This document shows positions 42,906-52,665 of a stretch of DNA of 64,000 bases, piece after piece; position 1 is the first letter of the stretch, and each line of letters starts with the position of its first letter. The DNA is from JBHENC01 sp051000345 (lineage in GTDB: Bacteria > Acidobacteriota > Blastocatellia > Pyrinomonadales > Pyrinomonadaceae), in NCBI GenBank assembly GCA_051000345.1, contig JBPCOJ010000092.1, positions 1-64,000 of the forward strand, given 5' to 3'. A model generated the notes under the pieces. That model worked only from the letters and a program-made list of their open reading frames with translations, was not told the DNA's origin and made no database searches. Made by a program: the position numbers and the translations under genes.

Positions 42906-45900
42906 TTACCTGTCGTTCGTCGCCGATTTGTTTTGACGTTTGCCGGTCTCACTCATTAGTTCGCGCGCCGCCGCGTCTAATTGCGAATCCCCTCCGCCGT
43001 AGCCTTCGCCGATGGGACGCACGACATTCACATCGACGGGGCGCGGATGCAATTCCATCGGCGAGCCGTCGCTGGCGTTGACGCGCATAAACGGAATGCG
43101 AACGCTGGAGCCGTCAACGAGCCTTTGGTTCGAGGTATAGATAATCCATCCGGCAGTTGGCTCGCCGACGATTTTGCCTAGACGAAGGGTGCGATAGCCT
43201 TCCGAAAAATCTTCCGCGTCGGACAGCGAATGCTGATTCGTTACTAAAATTGTCGGCGCTTCGAGCGCGCGCTGGCCTAAGACCGTGCGCGCCGTCGCCG
43301 AAGGCAAGCCGCGCGCGGTTAAAGTTAAGTAAGGGCGGCGCTCGAACACGTCTAGGGCATAAGCATTGACGAAGCCGCCGTTATTGTTGCGTATGTCAAC
43401 GATGACGCCGTCGCGCGCGTTGTTCTCTGCGTCTAGGTCAACGAAGAGTTGCGTGAGCGACGCGGCGGACATATCGAACATGTGAACGTAGCCGAGCTTG
43501 CCGCCGCTGATGCGCGCGACATAGGCGCGATTGTCCTCGACCCACTTGCGATAAAGCAAACCCTTTTCCGTTGTTGCGCTGACGGGGCGCACGACGACTT
43601 CGTGTTTGTTCGCCGCCGAGTCGGGCGATGAAGCGATGGTCAGCGCAACGCGGCGATTCGTTTTATAGCTTAGTAATTCGTCTAGATTAACGCGCGCGCT
43701 TATTTGTTTGCCGTCAACGGCGAGCAGATAATCGCCTTGCTTAATGCCGCCGCGCGCGAGTGCAGCGGGACTGAGCGGGATAATTTCCGTCACGCGCAAC
43801 CGCCCGTTCGTTTCATATTCTCTGCGATCAAAGCGCAGGCCGAGCCTGCCCGTCGAAGCCTGTGTTGCGCTCGGCGCGGCGCTGATGCCTGAGTGCGAAG
43901 CATTTAATTCGCCGACCATCAATTGAATCAAGCGGCGAAGTTCGTCGGGCGTTCGCGCGGCATTGACGCGCGGCGCATACGTGGCATGAACGGCTTGCCA
44001 ATCGACACCGTTGAAGTTCGGGTCAAAGAAATTGTCGCGCAGGTACGTCCACGCCTGTTGAAAAACTTCTTGCTTTTCGCGCGCGAAATCGACATCCATT
44101 TCGGCGGAAACGGCGACGGCGCGCGGGATGCGTGTGTCAATCGGAACGATGTTGATGCGCCCGTCTTCTAGATAAAAAACTTCCTTGCTGTCGGGAGAAA
44201 ACTGCGCGAAGGATTTTTGGCCGGGCGTCGAAGTTAGTTGCCGGGCAATGGCAGGCTCTTTTGATAATTCGTCGAGCGAGTAAATGTAAAGATTTTGTTG
44301 GCCTGCTGCGCCCGCGATCATTAAGACTTGCTTGCCGTCGGGACTAATCGTTTGGTAACTCACGTCAACGCCGACGGGCAAAAGGCTCAGGCGCTGGCGA
44401 ATGCCGTCGAAAACGATTTCAGTGGGCTTGGCAGCAAGCTTCTTCGCTTCGTCTAAGGCGTCGGCGGGAGATGCGGACGCGGCGGGAGTGGGCGAAGATG
44501 CGGGCGCGGTGTTCGGCGCGTCGCGTTGCGGGACGGGGCTTTGCGGTTGATTTTCCTGACGCTGCAAAGTGGGCGTCACGCTTTTCGGTGTTTCTTCTTT
44601 GAAGAGATCGCGGAATTGGTCTTCACGAAAACGCGGCGTGCGTGGAATCAAATCGACGCGCGCGAGTTGGCCTGTTTCCGTGCGCTGGCCTGTGTCGAAA
44701 AGCAGAAACGTGCCGTCTGGACTCCACGCGACGGTGTTGCTGCCGACGTTGGCGAGAAAGCTGACGGGACGCGCCGTTGTTGTCGTTGCCGCCGTCGCTG
44801 CATCTGTTCCGTTGTTTGTCGTCGCTGCCGGAACGACGTAGATGTTTTTGAAGGAGCGCCCGCTGATGCCCATGAACGCGATCCAGCGATTATCCGCAGA
44901 CCAGACGAACGGGCGATCAGAATTGAACGGCGGACGTTCGAGATAGCCGTTGGCGAGCAAGCGTTCCTGTTTCGATGCGAGATCAATCGCGCGCAGTTCG
45001 CGCCCGTTGCGCTCGAAGGCGATTGTTTTGCCGTCCGGGGAAAAGCGCGGCGTGTAATCGTTCGCGTTGGCATCGCGCGTTAATTGCGTTTCGGCGTTCG
45101 TCGCAAAGTCGTAAAGAAAAAGATGCGTCGCGCCGTCGCGGTCTGAGACGTAAGCGAGTCGGCGCGAGTCGGGCGACCACGCGACTTCGGATTCGTTGGC
45201 GGGATTCGTCGTGATGCGCGCCGCGTCGCCGCCGTCCTTCGCAGATGCCGCGAAGATTTCGCCGCGCACGACGAACGCGGTTTTTTTGCCGTCGGGCGCA
45301 AGCGCGAGTTCCTGCAAGCCGCTCGTTAAAGTGAGATGCTCCGTGCCTGCTCCGGCGGGCGCTCCGCGACGGTTAATTTGCACTTCGTTCGCTTTGTTGT
45401 TTGAAGTATCGAACGTCCAGATTTGAAAGTCGCGCTCGAAGACGATTGTGCGCCCGTCGTAGGAAATGTTCGGCCACAGCACTCGCCCGTTCGTGAAGCG
45501 CGTTAATTGTTTTGCTTCGCTGTTGCTGCCGGGCGTTTTCGTCCAGATGTTTTGCGCGCCGCTGCGGTCAGATACGTAAAAGAGGCGGCGATTGTCTGCG
45601 CTCCACATCGGCCACATTTCCTTCGCGCCGCCGCCGGTCACGCGCTCGTAATTGGCGGCGTTGTTCGTGCCGTCGCTTGTGTTGTGCATTAACCATATTT
45701 CCGCTTCGTCGATGTGGCTGTGGCCTTTGCGCCACCACTGCGCGGAAGCGAGGCCGCGCGCGGTGAAGGCGAGCGTCGCGCCGTCTGGCGAGGGAGCGGA
45801 GAAGTATTCGTTGACGTAGCGATCAGCCGATACTTGCAAAGCGGTGCCGCCGTCTGCGCTGACGCGGTAAACGTCGTTCATCGAAGCGATGTCGCGGCTC

Positions 45901-46340
45901 GTCGAAGAAAAGTAAAGCCAGCGCCCGTCGTGCGACCACGCGTCGAGTTGATCGTAAGCGTCGTCGTAAGTGATGCGCTGCAAGTCGCCCGTGTCGAGCG
46001 TCAAAACGTAGATGTCGCCGTTGCCCGTGCGCGTGGAGATGAAGGCGAGTCGTCGCCCGTCGGGTGAATAAAGCGGGCGGGATTCATTCGCCGGATGCGA
46101 GACGAGCAAATGCGCGTCGCCGCCCGTCGCCGTCACACTCCAGATGTCGCCGCCGGAAACGAAGGCGATTTCAGAGCGATCCGGCGAGATGTCGGGTTCT
46201 GTAAAATATGGAAGCGACGCGGGAGTTGTCGTTTCAAGTGCGGCGCTTCGTTCGTTGCGCGCGTTGATAAGACAAACATTAGTCGTTACGAGGAACGCGA
46301 GCAAGAGCATTGCGGCGCAGTATTTTGCTGTACGAGTCAC
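42906..46340 (-). CDS. tricorn-like S41 protease, exported
   Basis: 1144 residues with a signal peptide (AAMLLLAFLVTTNVCLINA). Architecture: an N-terminal propeller of DPDG/SPDG repeats (about 45-350), a second propeller (about 355-720), a helical C1 domain, a PDZ domain (about 850-930, VTEIIPLSPAALARGGIKQGD) and an S41 catalytic domain. Catalytic residues correspond to the Ser-His in ELNASHSGIS and the Ser in NQHSLSDAEDF, with Glu near GEPTAGWI. Tricorn degrades oligopeptides of 6-12 residues downstream of larger proteases; here a secreted version. A Pro/Ala/Ser-rich linker (about 590-640) interrupts the second propeller. It is transcribed divergently from the M28 gene. Confidence 0.93.
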   Translation of the reverse strand: MTRTAKYCAAMLLLAFLVTTNVCLINARNERSAALETTTPASLPYFTEPDISPDRSEIAFVSGGDIWSVTATGGDAHLLVSHPANESRPLYSPDGRRLAFISTRTGNGDIYVLTLDTGDLQRITYDDAYDQLDAWSHDGRWLYFSSTSRDIASMNDVYRVSADGGTALQVSADRYVNEYFSAPSPDGATLAFTARGLASAQWWRKGHSHIDEAEIWLMHNTSDGTNNAANYERVTGGGAKEMWPMWSADNRRLFYVSDRSGAQNIWTKTPGSNSEAKQLTRFTNGRVLWPNISYDGRTIVFERDFQIWTFDTSNNKANEVQINRRGAPAGAGTEHLTLTSGLQELALAPDGKKTAFVVRGEIFAASAKDGGDAARITTNPANESEVAWSPDSRRLAYVSDRDGATHLFLYDFATNAETQLTRDANANDYTPRFSPDGKTIAFERNGRELRAIDLASKQERLLANGYLERPPFNSDRPFVWSADNRWIAFMGISGRSFKNIYVVPAATTNNGTDAATAATTTTARPVSFLANVGSNTVAWSPDGTFLLFDTGQRTETGQLARVDLIPRTPRFREDQFRDLFKEETPKSVTPTLQRQENQPQSPVPQRDAPNTAPASSPTPAASASPADALDEAKKLAAKPTEIVFDGIRQRLSLLPVGVDVSYQTISPDGKQVLMIAGAAGQQNLYIYSLDELSKEPAIARQLTSTPGQKSFAQFSPDSKEVFYLEDGRINIVPIDTRIPRAVAVSAEMDVDFAREKQEVFQQAWTYLRDNFFDPNFNGVDWQAVHATYAPRVNAARTPDELRRLIQLMVGELNASHSGISAAPSATQASTGRLGLRFDRREYETNGRLRVTEIIPLSPAALARGGIKQGDYLLAVDGKQISARVNLDELLSYKTNRRVALTIASSPDSAANKHEVVVRPVSATTEKGLLYRKWVEDNRAYVARISGGKLGYVHMFDMSAASLTQLFVDLDAENNARDGVIVDIRNNNGGFVNAYALDVFERRPYLTLTARGLPSATARTVLGQRALEAPTILVTNQHSLSDAEDFSEGYRTLRLGKIVGEPTAGWIIYTSNQRLVDGSSVRIPFMRVNASDGSPMELHPRPVDVNVVRPIGEGYGGGDSQLDAAARELMSETGKRQNKSATNDR

Positions 46341-46499
46341 AAACGATTCTCCATGTCGATTCTTGAAGGTTAGGGTCGATGCGTGTCTGGCGCAAGCACA
46401 CAGAGTATTGTACTATGCGCTGAAAAAAAAGGGCGCAGGCATATTCCAGAGCAGCGCGCTTTCATTTATTTTATTCAAATTTCAGGAGACTCAATAATT

Positions 46500-48290
46500 A
46501 TGCTGCGCCGCTTTTGTGCCATCGCGCTCCTTGTTTGTTTTTCATTGCTTCCAACGCTTGCCTTAACCGCGCAGCAACCGGCGGCGCGCGTGCCGCAAAA
46601 TCCCGAAACGCAAATCACGCCCGCAGTGAAACCGCCGAAGCCTTCCGCACCGGAAGTCGCGCAGGCTGCCGCCGCGCAAACCGCGCCCGCAAATGATGTC
46701 ATCGCGCGCATCAAAAACGAAGGCATGAATCATTCACAGGTCATGCAGACTTTGAGTTATTTGTCGGACGTAATCGGCCCGCGCCTGACCGCTTCGCGCA
46801 ACATGAAGCGCGCTAATGAATGGACGCGCGATAAGATGGCAGAATGGGGTTTGCAGAACGCGCACCTTGAAGCGTGGGGGCCGTTCGGACGCGGCTGGAC
46901 GCTGAAAAACTTTAGTGCGCAGGTGACGGAGCCGCAAGACATTCCGCTCATCGCATATCCGAAGGCGTGGTCGCCGGGAACGAACGGAATGCTGACGGGC
47001 GATGTCGTTTACGTCGATGCGAAAAATGAAGCGGAGTTGCAAAAGTTCAAGGGCAAATTAAAGGGCGCGATTGTGTTGACGGGCGCGATGCGTGAAGTCA
47101 AAGCACACTTCGAGGCTCTGGGAAGTCGTCTCTCGGAAAAGGAATTGCTGGAGTTAGCAGACGCGCCCGCACCGTCGCCGCGCCAGAATCGTCGTTTGTT
47201 GCCGGACAGCCCGCAGTTCCGCGAGTTCGTCAACAACGCGAAGTTCAACGCATTGAAGTCGCAATTTTTTGCTGACGAAGGCGCGGCGCTGCTCGTCGAT
47301 GCGAGTCGCGGCGGCGATGGCGGGACGATGTTCGTTCAATCGGCGAGCGTTCCGCAAAAGCTCGACACATCGTCGGACGCGGCGACGGTGCGCAGCCTTT
47401 TTCAGCCGCGCGTTAATCCTTGGGACAAAAACGCGCCTGCGATAATCCCGCAAATGGTGCTCGCCGTCGAACAATACAACCGACTTGCGCGGATGATTCA
47501 GGCGGGCGAGAAATTGCGCATGAGCGTTAATCTCGAAGTGCAATTTCAAGATGCGGATTTGATGGGCTACAACACAGTCGCGGAAATTACCGGCACGGAT
47601 AAAAAAGACGAACTCGTAATGCTCGGCGGCCACATGGATTCTTGGCACGCTGGCACAGGCGCGACAGACAACGGCGCGGGCGTTGCCGTTGCAATGGAAG
47701 CCGTGCGTATTTTGAAGGCGCTCAATTTGCAGCCGCGCCGCACAATCCGCGTCGGGCTTTGGAGCGGTGAAGAACAGGGCTTGTTCGGCTCGCGCGCTTA
47801 CGTCGCGGAACACTTCGGCGCGCTCACAGACAGTTCGCCGGAAGCCAATTTCACGGCATTGCCCGGCGGCACAGCGGCAAGCCCGCCGCAGCTCAACAAG
47901 AAACCCGACTACGAAAAGCTGTCCGCGTATTACAATCTGGACAACGGCACAGGCAAAATCAGAGGCGTTTACTTGCAGGGCAACGAAGCCGTTCGCACGC
48001 TCTTTCGTGAGTGGCTCGCACCGTTTCGAGAGATGGGCGCGCAGACGCTTTCTATCTCGAACACGGGCGGCACGGATCATCTTTCGTTCGACGGCATAGG
48101 TCTGCCCGGCTTTCAATTTATTCAAGACGAAATCGAGTACGACACGCGCACGCACCACTCGAATCAAGATGTGTTTGATCGCATACAGGCAGACGATTTG
48201 AAGCAGGCCGCGACGATCATGGCCGCCTTCGTTTACAATACGGCGATGCGCGATGAAAGACTGCCGCGCAAAACAGCGCCCGCAAGGTAA
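46500..48290 (+). CDS. M28-family zinc aminopeptidase/carboxypeptidase, exported
   Basis: 596 residues from ATG 46500 with AGGAG about 11 bases upstream; the frame extends to 46383 but without a signal. Signal peptide ALLVCFSLLPTLALTAQ, a pro/PA-like region (about 180-330) and the M28 domain. Two-zinc ligands: H378 (GGHMDSWH), D390 (GATDNGAG), E424-E425 (GEEQGLFGS), the Asp in YYNLDNGTG and the His in THHSNQDVFD. It releases N-terminal residues from peptides. The shared 160-bp upstream region with the divergent tricorn gene suggests common control. Confidence 0.94.
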   Translation: MLRRFCAIALLVCFSLLPTLALTAQQPAARVPQNPETQITPAVKPPKPSAPEVAQAAAAQTAPANDVIARIKNEGMNHSQVMQTLSYLSDVIGPRLTASRNMKRANEWTRDKMAEWGLQNAHLEAWGPFGRGWTLKNFSAQVTEPQDIPLIAYPKAWSPGTNGMLTGDVVYVDAKNEAELQKFKGKLKGAIVLTGAMREVKAHFEALGSRLSEKELLELADAPAPSPRQNRRLLPDSPQFREFVNNAKFNALKSQFFADEGAALLVDASRGGDGGTMFVQSASVPQKLDTSSDAATVRSLFQPRVNPWDKNAPAIIPQMVLAVEQYNRLARMIQAGEKLRMSVNLEVQFQDADLMGYNTVAEITGTDKKDELVMLGGHMDSWHAGTGATDNGAGVAVAMEAVRILKALNLQPRRTIRVGLWSGEEQGLFGSRAYVAEHFGALTDSSPEANFTALPGGTAASPPQLNKKPDYEKLSAYYNLDNGTGKIRGVYLQGNEAVRTLFREWLAPFREMGAQTLSISNTGGTDHLSFDGIGLPGFQFIQDEIEYDTRTHHSNQDVFDRIQADDLKQAATIMAAFVYNTAMRDERLPRKTAPAR

Positions 48291-48408
48291 GCGCGTGAGA
48301 GTAACAGCAGTGGCGGTAATGTTGTCCACGCTCTTGCGGCAATTCGCGCATGGTTGAGCGTCCTTCGCGGAACTTGTTCAGCAAACGAATTCGTCAAACA
48401 AAAACAGT

Positions 48409-48450
48409 GAAGCCCGGCTGCGCTCTCCCCTTCGCCGCCGGGCTTCTCTT
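48409..48450. terminator. hairpin terminator between M28 and the glycine-zipper gene
   Basis: GAAGCCCGGC (48409-48418) pairs with GCCGGGCTTC (48437-48446) around an 18-base loop; TCTTATA follows on the + strand. It lies between convergent genes and can serve the M28 gene. Confidence 0.6.
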
Positions 48451-48516
48451 ATACGGTCGCTCGCTTACGTAATGACAGGGGCAACCGGTCTCGCGCGCAT
48501 CGTTCGCGCCGCTCGT

Positions 48517-48903
48517 TTAGTAGCGACGATTACGATTGCGAAGCTTGTATGTGTAAAGCGCCGAACCGCCCGCGCCCGACAATGCGCCGATAGCCGCGCC
48601 TTTGTGTCCGCCGATCAAGCCGCCGACGAGCGCGCCGCCTGCCGTTCCACCCGCCAAAGTCAATTTATCGCGGTGCTTTTGCCAGAAACTGCGTTGGCGC
48701 GGCTGTCCGTAGCTGTAATAAGCGTTGCGCGAATTGTTGTAGCGGCCATTGCTGGCTGACGTTGCGTAACGCGAATTGCCGCGCGAATAATTGCTGCGCG
48801 CGTAACGGCTGCTGTGGTGATGATGCCTCGCGCACGCTTCAGCGGGAATCGCCGCTGCCGCAAACACGATCAGACACATCAAAGATACGATTAATTTTTT
48901 CAT
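48517..48903 (-). CDS. small exported glycine-zipper protein
   Basis: 128 residues. Signal peptide (LIVSLMCLIVFAAAAIPAEA), a HHHH cluster and a Ser/Arg/Tyr/Asn-rich low-complexity segment (about 30-70), then a glycine-zipper hairpin (TLAGGTAGGALVGGLIGG and GAAIGALSGAGGSALY) and a basic end. This is the YMGG-like/glycine-zipper design that inserts into or lines membranes, often in envelope-stress or channel-like proteins. Function in this organism is unknown. Convergent with the M28 gene, separated by a hairpin. Confidence 0.72.
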   Translation of the reverse strand: MKKLIVSLMCLIVFAAAAIPAEACARHHHHSSRYARSNYSRGNSRYATSASNGRYNNSRNAYYSYGQPRQRSFWQKHRDKLTLAGGTAGGALVGGLIGGHKGAAIGALSGAGGSALYTYKLRNRNRRY

Positions 48904-49265
48904 TGCCTTTACTCCCTTAATTTTACGGATTGAATAGCTTCATCCTCTTGCGAAGAACAACATGTTCTCCGTCGTTGCTTCGTTGTAAAGTTGATTAGCA
49001 AGCGCCGTGCCTTTTCGTTTGGCGCTTATGGAAAAAGCTTTAAGACAGCTTTTGCACGCAAACTTGCGCCGATGCTCGATGTGCGAACACAGGCGCGCGG
49101 CACGACTTCGTATAGTCGTATTCGATATGGGAGAAGGCGCGGAACAAGACGCTTCGTGCTTTACCGTAAAACCACAAAGCCTCTCTCATGTGCTTTCTTC
49201 AACAGGCACATGAGAGAGGCTTTGTTTCTATTATTGCAATCGTGTTGCGTGCGGCAGTGTTTTCG
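48904..49265. other. intergenic region with terminator
   Basis: 362 bases between two minus-strand genes. The only structure seen is the long hairpin at 49175-49224. A 96-codon plus-strand frame runs through that hairpin and is not believed. Confidence 0.55.
49175..49230. terminator. 19-bp hairpin terminator after the sugar dehydrogenase gene
   Basis: A perfect 19-bp stem, 49175-49193 with 49206-49224 (core GCCTCTCTCATGTGC), 12-base loop, followed by TTTCTATTATT on + and by a short GGTTTTA stretch on -. It stands about 40 bases beyond the stop of the minus-strand dehydrogenase gene and is probably bidirectional. Confidence 0.75.
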
Positions 49266-52200
49266 TTATTGTCCGATTTGACCGCACACGGAATCGTTGC
49301 GTGTTCTGATAAAACTAAAGCGATCCTGATATTCAGCCGATGTGAGGAAGGCGCAAACCATGCTGCGATAGTTGTTATTGACTCTGTTGTTCAAAACATC
49401 GAGCCAGAACCCGTAGCCGCTCGCGTCCGGTTCGCGGCGCAGATAGCCGAAGTATTGCATTAGCACGAATGCGTTGTTGTACTCGGCTTGCTTGAATGTC
49501 GCATCGTCCACGAGTTGCCGCAAGATTCGCGCGCGATTTTTGTTGACGGTGTAATCATTAATCAAAGCATCGCGCTGGCTTGAAAGATCGATTGCCGAGC
49601 CTTGCCGCATGGTTTGAAGCAGCGCCTCGACGAAGGCCGTGGGCGAAAGCGTCGAGGGATATTTTGCGGTGAATTCAGGCCGCACAACGAAGGCTTCGGC
49701 GAAAGCTTGTTTGCCCGCTTCGAGATTCGCGCCGCCTGTGACACGGCTTCTGTCGGGCATAAATTGTGTGTAGGTCGGGCGCTGCCCGTAAGCGGCTTTG
49801 TATAAACGGTAAACGAAGCTGCCCGTATCCTGAAATTCCTGTTCGATGAAGAAGGCCGCCGAGACGGAGACGCGCTTGCTGTTGAGACACTGCGCGTCCG
49901 TCGCGCTGCACTGCCCGATTAGATTCGTCCAGTAAGCGAAGCCGCCCGCATCCGGCAAACGATTGAGAAAGTCGTAGTAGTGCTGGCGGACGAAAGCTCC
50001 CGTGTCATCAATCGGGTTCGTGGTGGGCTGCGCCGTGTCGTTATCGTTGATGGTCACAAGGGCAGTGCGCTGCGCACCGAGTGTCGCTCCGCCGCCCGGA
50101 TTCGTGAGCGTTAGATTGATTGTTCGGTCACCGTCAACGCGCGCATTATCCGTGATGAGCACGATGAAGGTCTTTGTCGTTTCTCCGGCGGCGAAAGTGA
50201 GCGTGCCGCTGGCAAGCGTGTAGTCTGTTCTCTGCGAAGCTGTATTGTCGCTCGTCTGGTAATCTACCGTCACCGCGCCAGACGTATCGCCTGTGCGTAT
50301 AACGTTGATCGTGGCGTTTGTGCGGCTTTCACTGGCACTGTAATTTGCTGCGTCGAATTGTACGATTGCGAACTGAGCCGGACGCGCCGCGAAAACAGCC
50401 GTGTAAGTCGTGTCTATCGCGGGGGTCGAAATGTCGTGCGTGATGCCGCTGCCGTCAGACCATGAAGTGAAATCGTATGTGACGCCATTGACGGTTTGCG
50501 GCGAGACGACGCCGAGCGTGCGTATGAAGCCGACGACGCCCTGTACCGTGACGGGCGCGGTCTGCGGTTGGCCGTCAAGCGTAAGCTGTAATCCAGCGGG
50601 TTGCGTCGCTAAAGCGATGTTTGCTTTTCGCGGAAAAACATCGCGCGTCACGGTTTGCGAGAGGCCGCCGGAATCCGTCACCGTGAGATAAATGCGATAC
50701 CAAACATTGGCGGAAGTTTCGCCGCTTGTCGAAGTCGTGAACGAGCCGTTTTTAATGTTAGTGGTCGCTGGCGCGAACGGGTGCGCGTGCGTGTCGTGCT
50801 GAAAATCCACGCGCCATGTAAAGGCACTTGAGGCAAGCGCGCCGTCTTCCGCGTCCGTCGCCGTGCCTGCAAAATTAATCGTCTCGCCCGCCGTGTAGAG
50901 CGTGCCGTTTGCGGGCGCGGTGATCGTCGCCGTCGGCGCAGTGTTGGCGGTGACGCTTAGTGTCGCGTTGTTGCTAATCGCAGTGCCGAACGAGTTTTTG
51001 ACGACGACGCGAAACACCGCGCCGTTGTCCGAACTACTCACGGGCGGCGTCGTGTAGCTCGAAGCAGTCGCGCCCGCGATGTCCACGCCGTTGCGTTGCC
51101 ACTGAAAGGCGAGCGGCGCGCTGCCCGTTGCGCCCGATGTGAAAATCGCGGGTTGTCCGGCGGCGACGGTTTGGTTTTGCGGTTGCTGCGTAATCGTCGG
51201 CGACGCTTGGTTCGCCGGATACTGAACTTTATAGACGGCACTTGCGCCGCGCGCGAGATAATAAAGCGAGCCGTCGTCCGTCACTTGCAAATCGACGGGA
51301 GCGTTGATGCCCATCGCAAAGTCCGCCGCCGCGCCCGTCGCCGGATCGAAGCGGCGAATCCAGCCGCCGCAGTAATCCGCGAAAAAGTATTTGCCCGCGT
51401 AGTCTGCCGGAAATTGATTCGTCGCCGGATTATAAAACGCGCCGCCCGTAATCGCGCAGCCCGTCGTGCTCGAAGAGCCATGCCCGTACTCGAAAAGCGG
51501 ATTTCTGAAACTGTTGTTGGAACAAATTCCTTCGCACGAAGGCCAGCCGTAATTCGAGCCAGCTAGCCCATCGTTGATTTCTTCCCAAGTGCTTTGCCCG
51601 ACATCGTTGATGAACATGCGGCTCGTGTTGTTTTGAAAAGCGAACGTATAAGGATTGCGTAAGCCCATTGCCCAGATCAAGCGATTGTTGCCAGTCGCTT
51701 GATTGTAAAAGGGATTGTCTGCGGGGATCGTGCCGTCTGCATTGAGGCGCAGTATTTTTCCCAGAAGATTGGCGAGCGTTTGCGAGTTGGCGGAGTTAGC
51801 GTTTTCGCCGACGGCGACGTAAAGTTTGCCGTCTGCCCCGAAGTGCATCGCGCCGCCGTTGTGATTCGTCGCGGCGCTTAAATTATTTAAGTCGAGCAAG
51901 ACGGTTTCGCTGTTGGCGGCGGCCGTATCGCCGTTGGCTGTAAAGCGGCTGACGCGATTGTGAATCGCCGGAGTCGTCGCCGTGTAATAAACGTAAATGA
52001 AATGGTTCGCGTTGAAGTTCGGATCAAAGGCGATTCCGAGCAATCCGCGTTCGCCGCTTGAATTGACGCTTGCGGTCAGGAAAGGAGTGGTGAGCAACGC
52101 GCCGTTTTTGACGACGCGTAGTTGCCCGCCTTGCTGACAAACGAAAAGGCGTCCATCGGGCGCAAAGGCCATCGCCGTCGGGCTTGAAAGCCCGCTCACG

Positions 52201-52307
52201 AGTTGCGTCTCCGTAAAGCCTGCGGGCAGCGTCGCGGCGCTCGTCGAAGAATAAATTGTTGCGAAAAATAATAGAACGAAGGCGAGTTGCCGGATACGAT
52301 AAGCCAT
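49266..52307 (-). CDS. secreted PQQ-type sugar dehydrogenase-like mosaic (GSDH-Ig-Calx-beta-DUF4214)
   Basis: 1013 residues from ATG 52307, chosen for GGGAGA upstream and an immediate signal peptide (LAFVLLFFATIYSSTSA). Domains in order: a six-bladed glucose/sorbosone dehydrogenase propeller (about 25-360; SGERGLLGIAFDPNF, NHNGGAMHFG, GLRNPYTFAF, EEINDGLAGSNYGWPSCEG), an Ig-like domain (about 365-455), a Big-like domain and repeat strands (about 455-640), a Calx-beta domain (about 655-765) and a C-terminal DUF4214 domain (about 785-1010; RQHYYDFLNRLPDAGGFAYW). It probably oxidises sugars or binds polysaccharide at the cell surface; the C-terminal part may anchor or multimerise. PQQ genes are not in the window. 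Confidence 0.88.
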   Translation of the reverse strand: MAYRIRQLAFVLLFFATIYSSTSAATLPAGFTETQLVSGLSSPTAMAFAPDGRLFVCQQGGQLRVVKNGALLTTPFLTASVNSSGERGLLGIAFDPNFNANHFIYVYYTATTPAIHNRVSRFTANGDTAAANSETVLLDLNNLSAATNHNGGAMHFGADGKLYVAVGENANSANSQTLANLLGKILRLNADGTIPADNPFYNQATGNNRLIWAMGLRNPYTFAFQNNTSRMFINDVGQSTWEEINDGLAGSNYGWPSCEGICSNNSFRNPLFEYGHGSSSTTGCAITGGAFYNPATNQFPADYAGKYFFADYCGGWIRRFDPATGAAADFAMGINAPVDLQVTDDGSLYYLARGASAVYKVQYPANQASPTITQQPQNQTVAAGQPAIFTSGATGSAPLAFQWQRNGVDIAGATASSYTTPPVSSSDNGAVFRVVVKNSFGTAISNNATLSVTANTAPTATITAPANGTLYTAGETINFAGTATDAEDGALASSAFTWRVDFQHDTHAHPFAPATTNIKNGSFTTSTSGETSANVWYRIYLTVTDSGGLSQTVTRDVFPRKANIALATQPAGLQLTLDGQPQTAPVTVQGVVGFIRTLGVVSPQTVNGVTYDFTSWSDGSGITHDISTPAIDTTYTAVFAARPAQFAIVQFDAANYSASESRTNATINVIRTGDTSGAVTVDYQTSDNTASQRTDYTLASGTLTFAAGETTKTFIVLITDNARVDGDRTINLTLTNPGGGATLGAQRTALVTINDNDTAQPTTNPIDDTGAFVRQHYYDFLNRLPDAGGFAYWTNLIGQCSATDAQCLNSKRVSVSAAFFIEQEFQDTGSFVYRLYKAAYGQRPTYTQFMPDRSRVTGGANLEAGKQAFAEAFVVRPEFTAKYPSTLSPTAFVEALLQTMRQGSAIDLSSQRDALINDYTVNKNRARILRQLVDDATFKQAEYNNAFVLMQYFGYLRREPDASGYGFWLDVLNNRVNNNYRSMVCAFLTSAEYQDRFSFIRTRNDSVCGQIGQ

Positions 52308-52665
52308 CGAAAAAATCTCCCTTGAAAAGAAAAGCGTTGTCAGGTTTTTGGGGCTAATCGGGTTTCGTGTGAGAAATCGACTATAAGCGAGCGCGCTCAT
52401 AATTAGCAAGGCTTATTCTGTTGGCGGCGGCAACGCACCGCCTTCCGCTTTCGCCCGAAAACATTTGCCTGAAAATACATTGGTGATAAAATACGCAGGC
52501 ATTGACGGGCAAACGACGCCTGCTCCTTTCTCCCTTGAAAGTTACGCGCTACCTAAACACACAACGCATTAACGCGCCGCGCCCTAACACAAAGCGCGCG
52601 CTACCTCTTCCTGCTTTTTCAGAAGGGCGAGTGGTTTCCACCATTGTCTTTCAGGATCGAATATC
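52308..52665. other. divergent promoter region, no gene recognised
   Basis: 358 bases between the sugar dehydrogenase (-) and the Ser/Thr kinase (+). An imperfect repetition of GCGCTACCT occurs near 52547 and 52598. No convincing promoter, RNA or short gene could be assigned. Confidence 0.45.

Noticed and set aside
47154..48329. Long antisense open frame of 391 codons opposite the M28 gene
   Set aside because: It mirrors the well-supported M28 gene with its signal peptide and zinc ligands; the antisense translation is Arg/His/Cys-rich, has no domain and reflects the high third-position GC of the real gene.
48991..49281. 96-codon + strand frame between the glycine-zipper and dehydrogenase genes
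   Set aside because: It runs through the 19-bp terminator hairpin and into the antisense end of the dehydrogenase gene.
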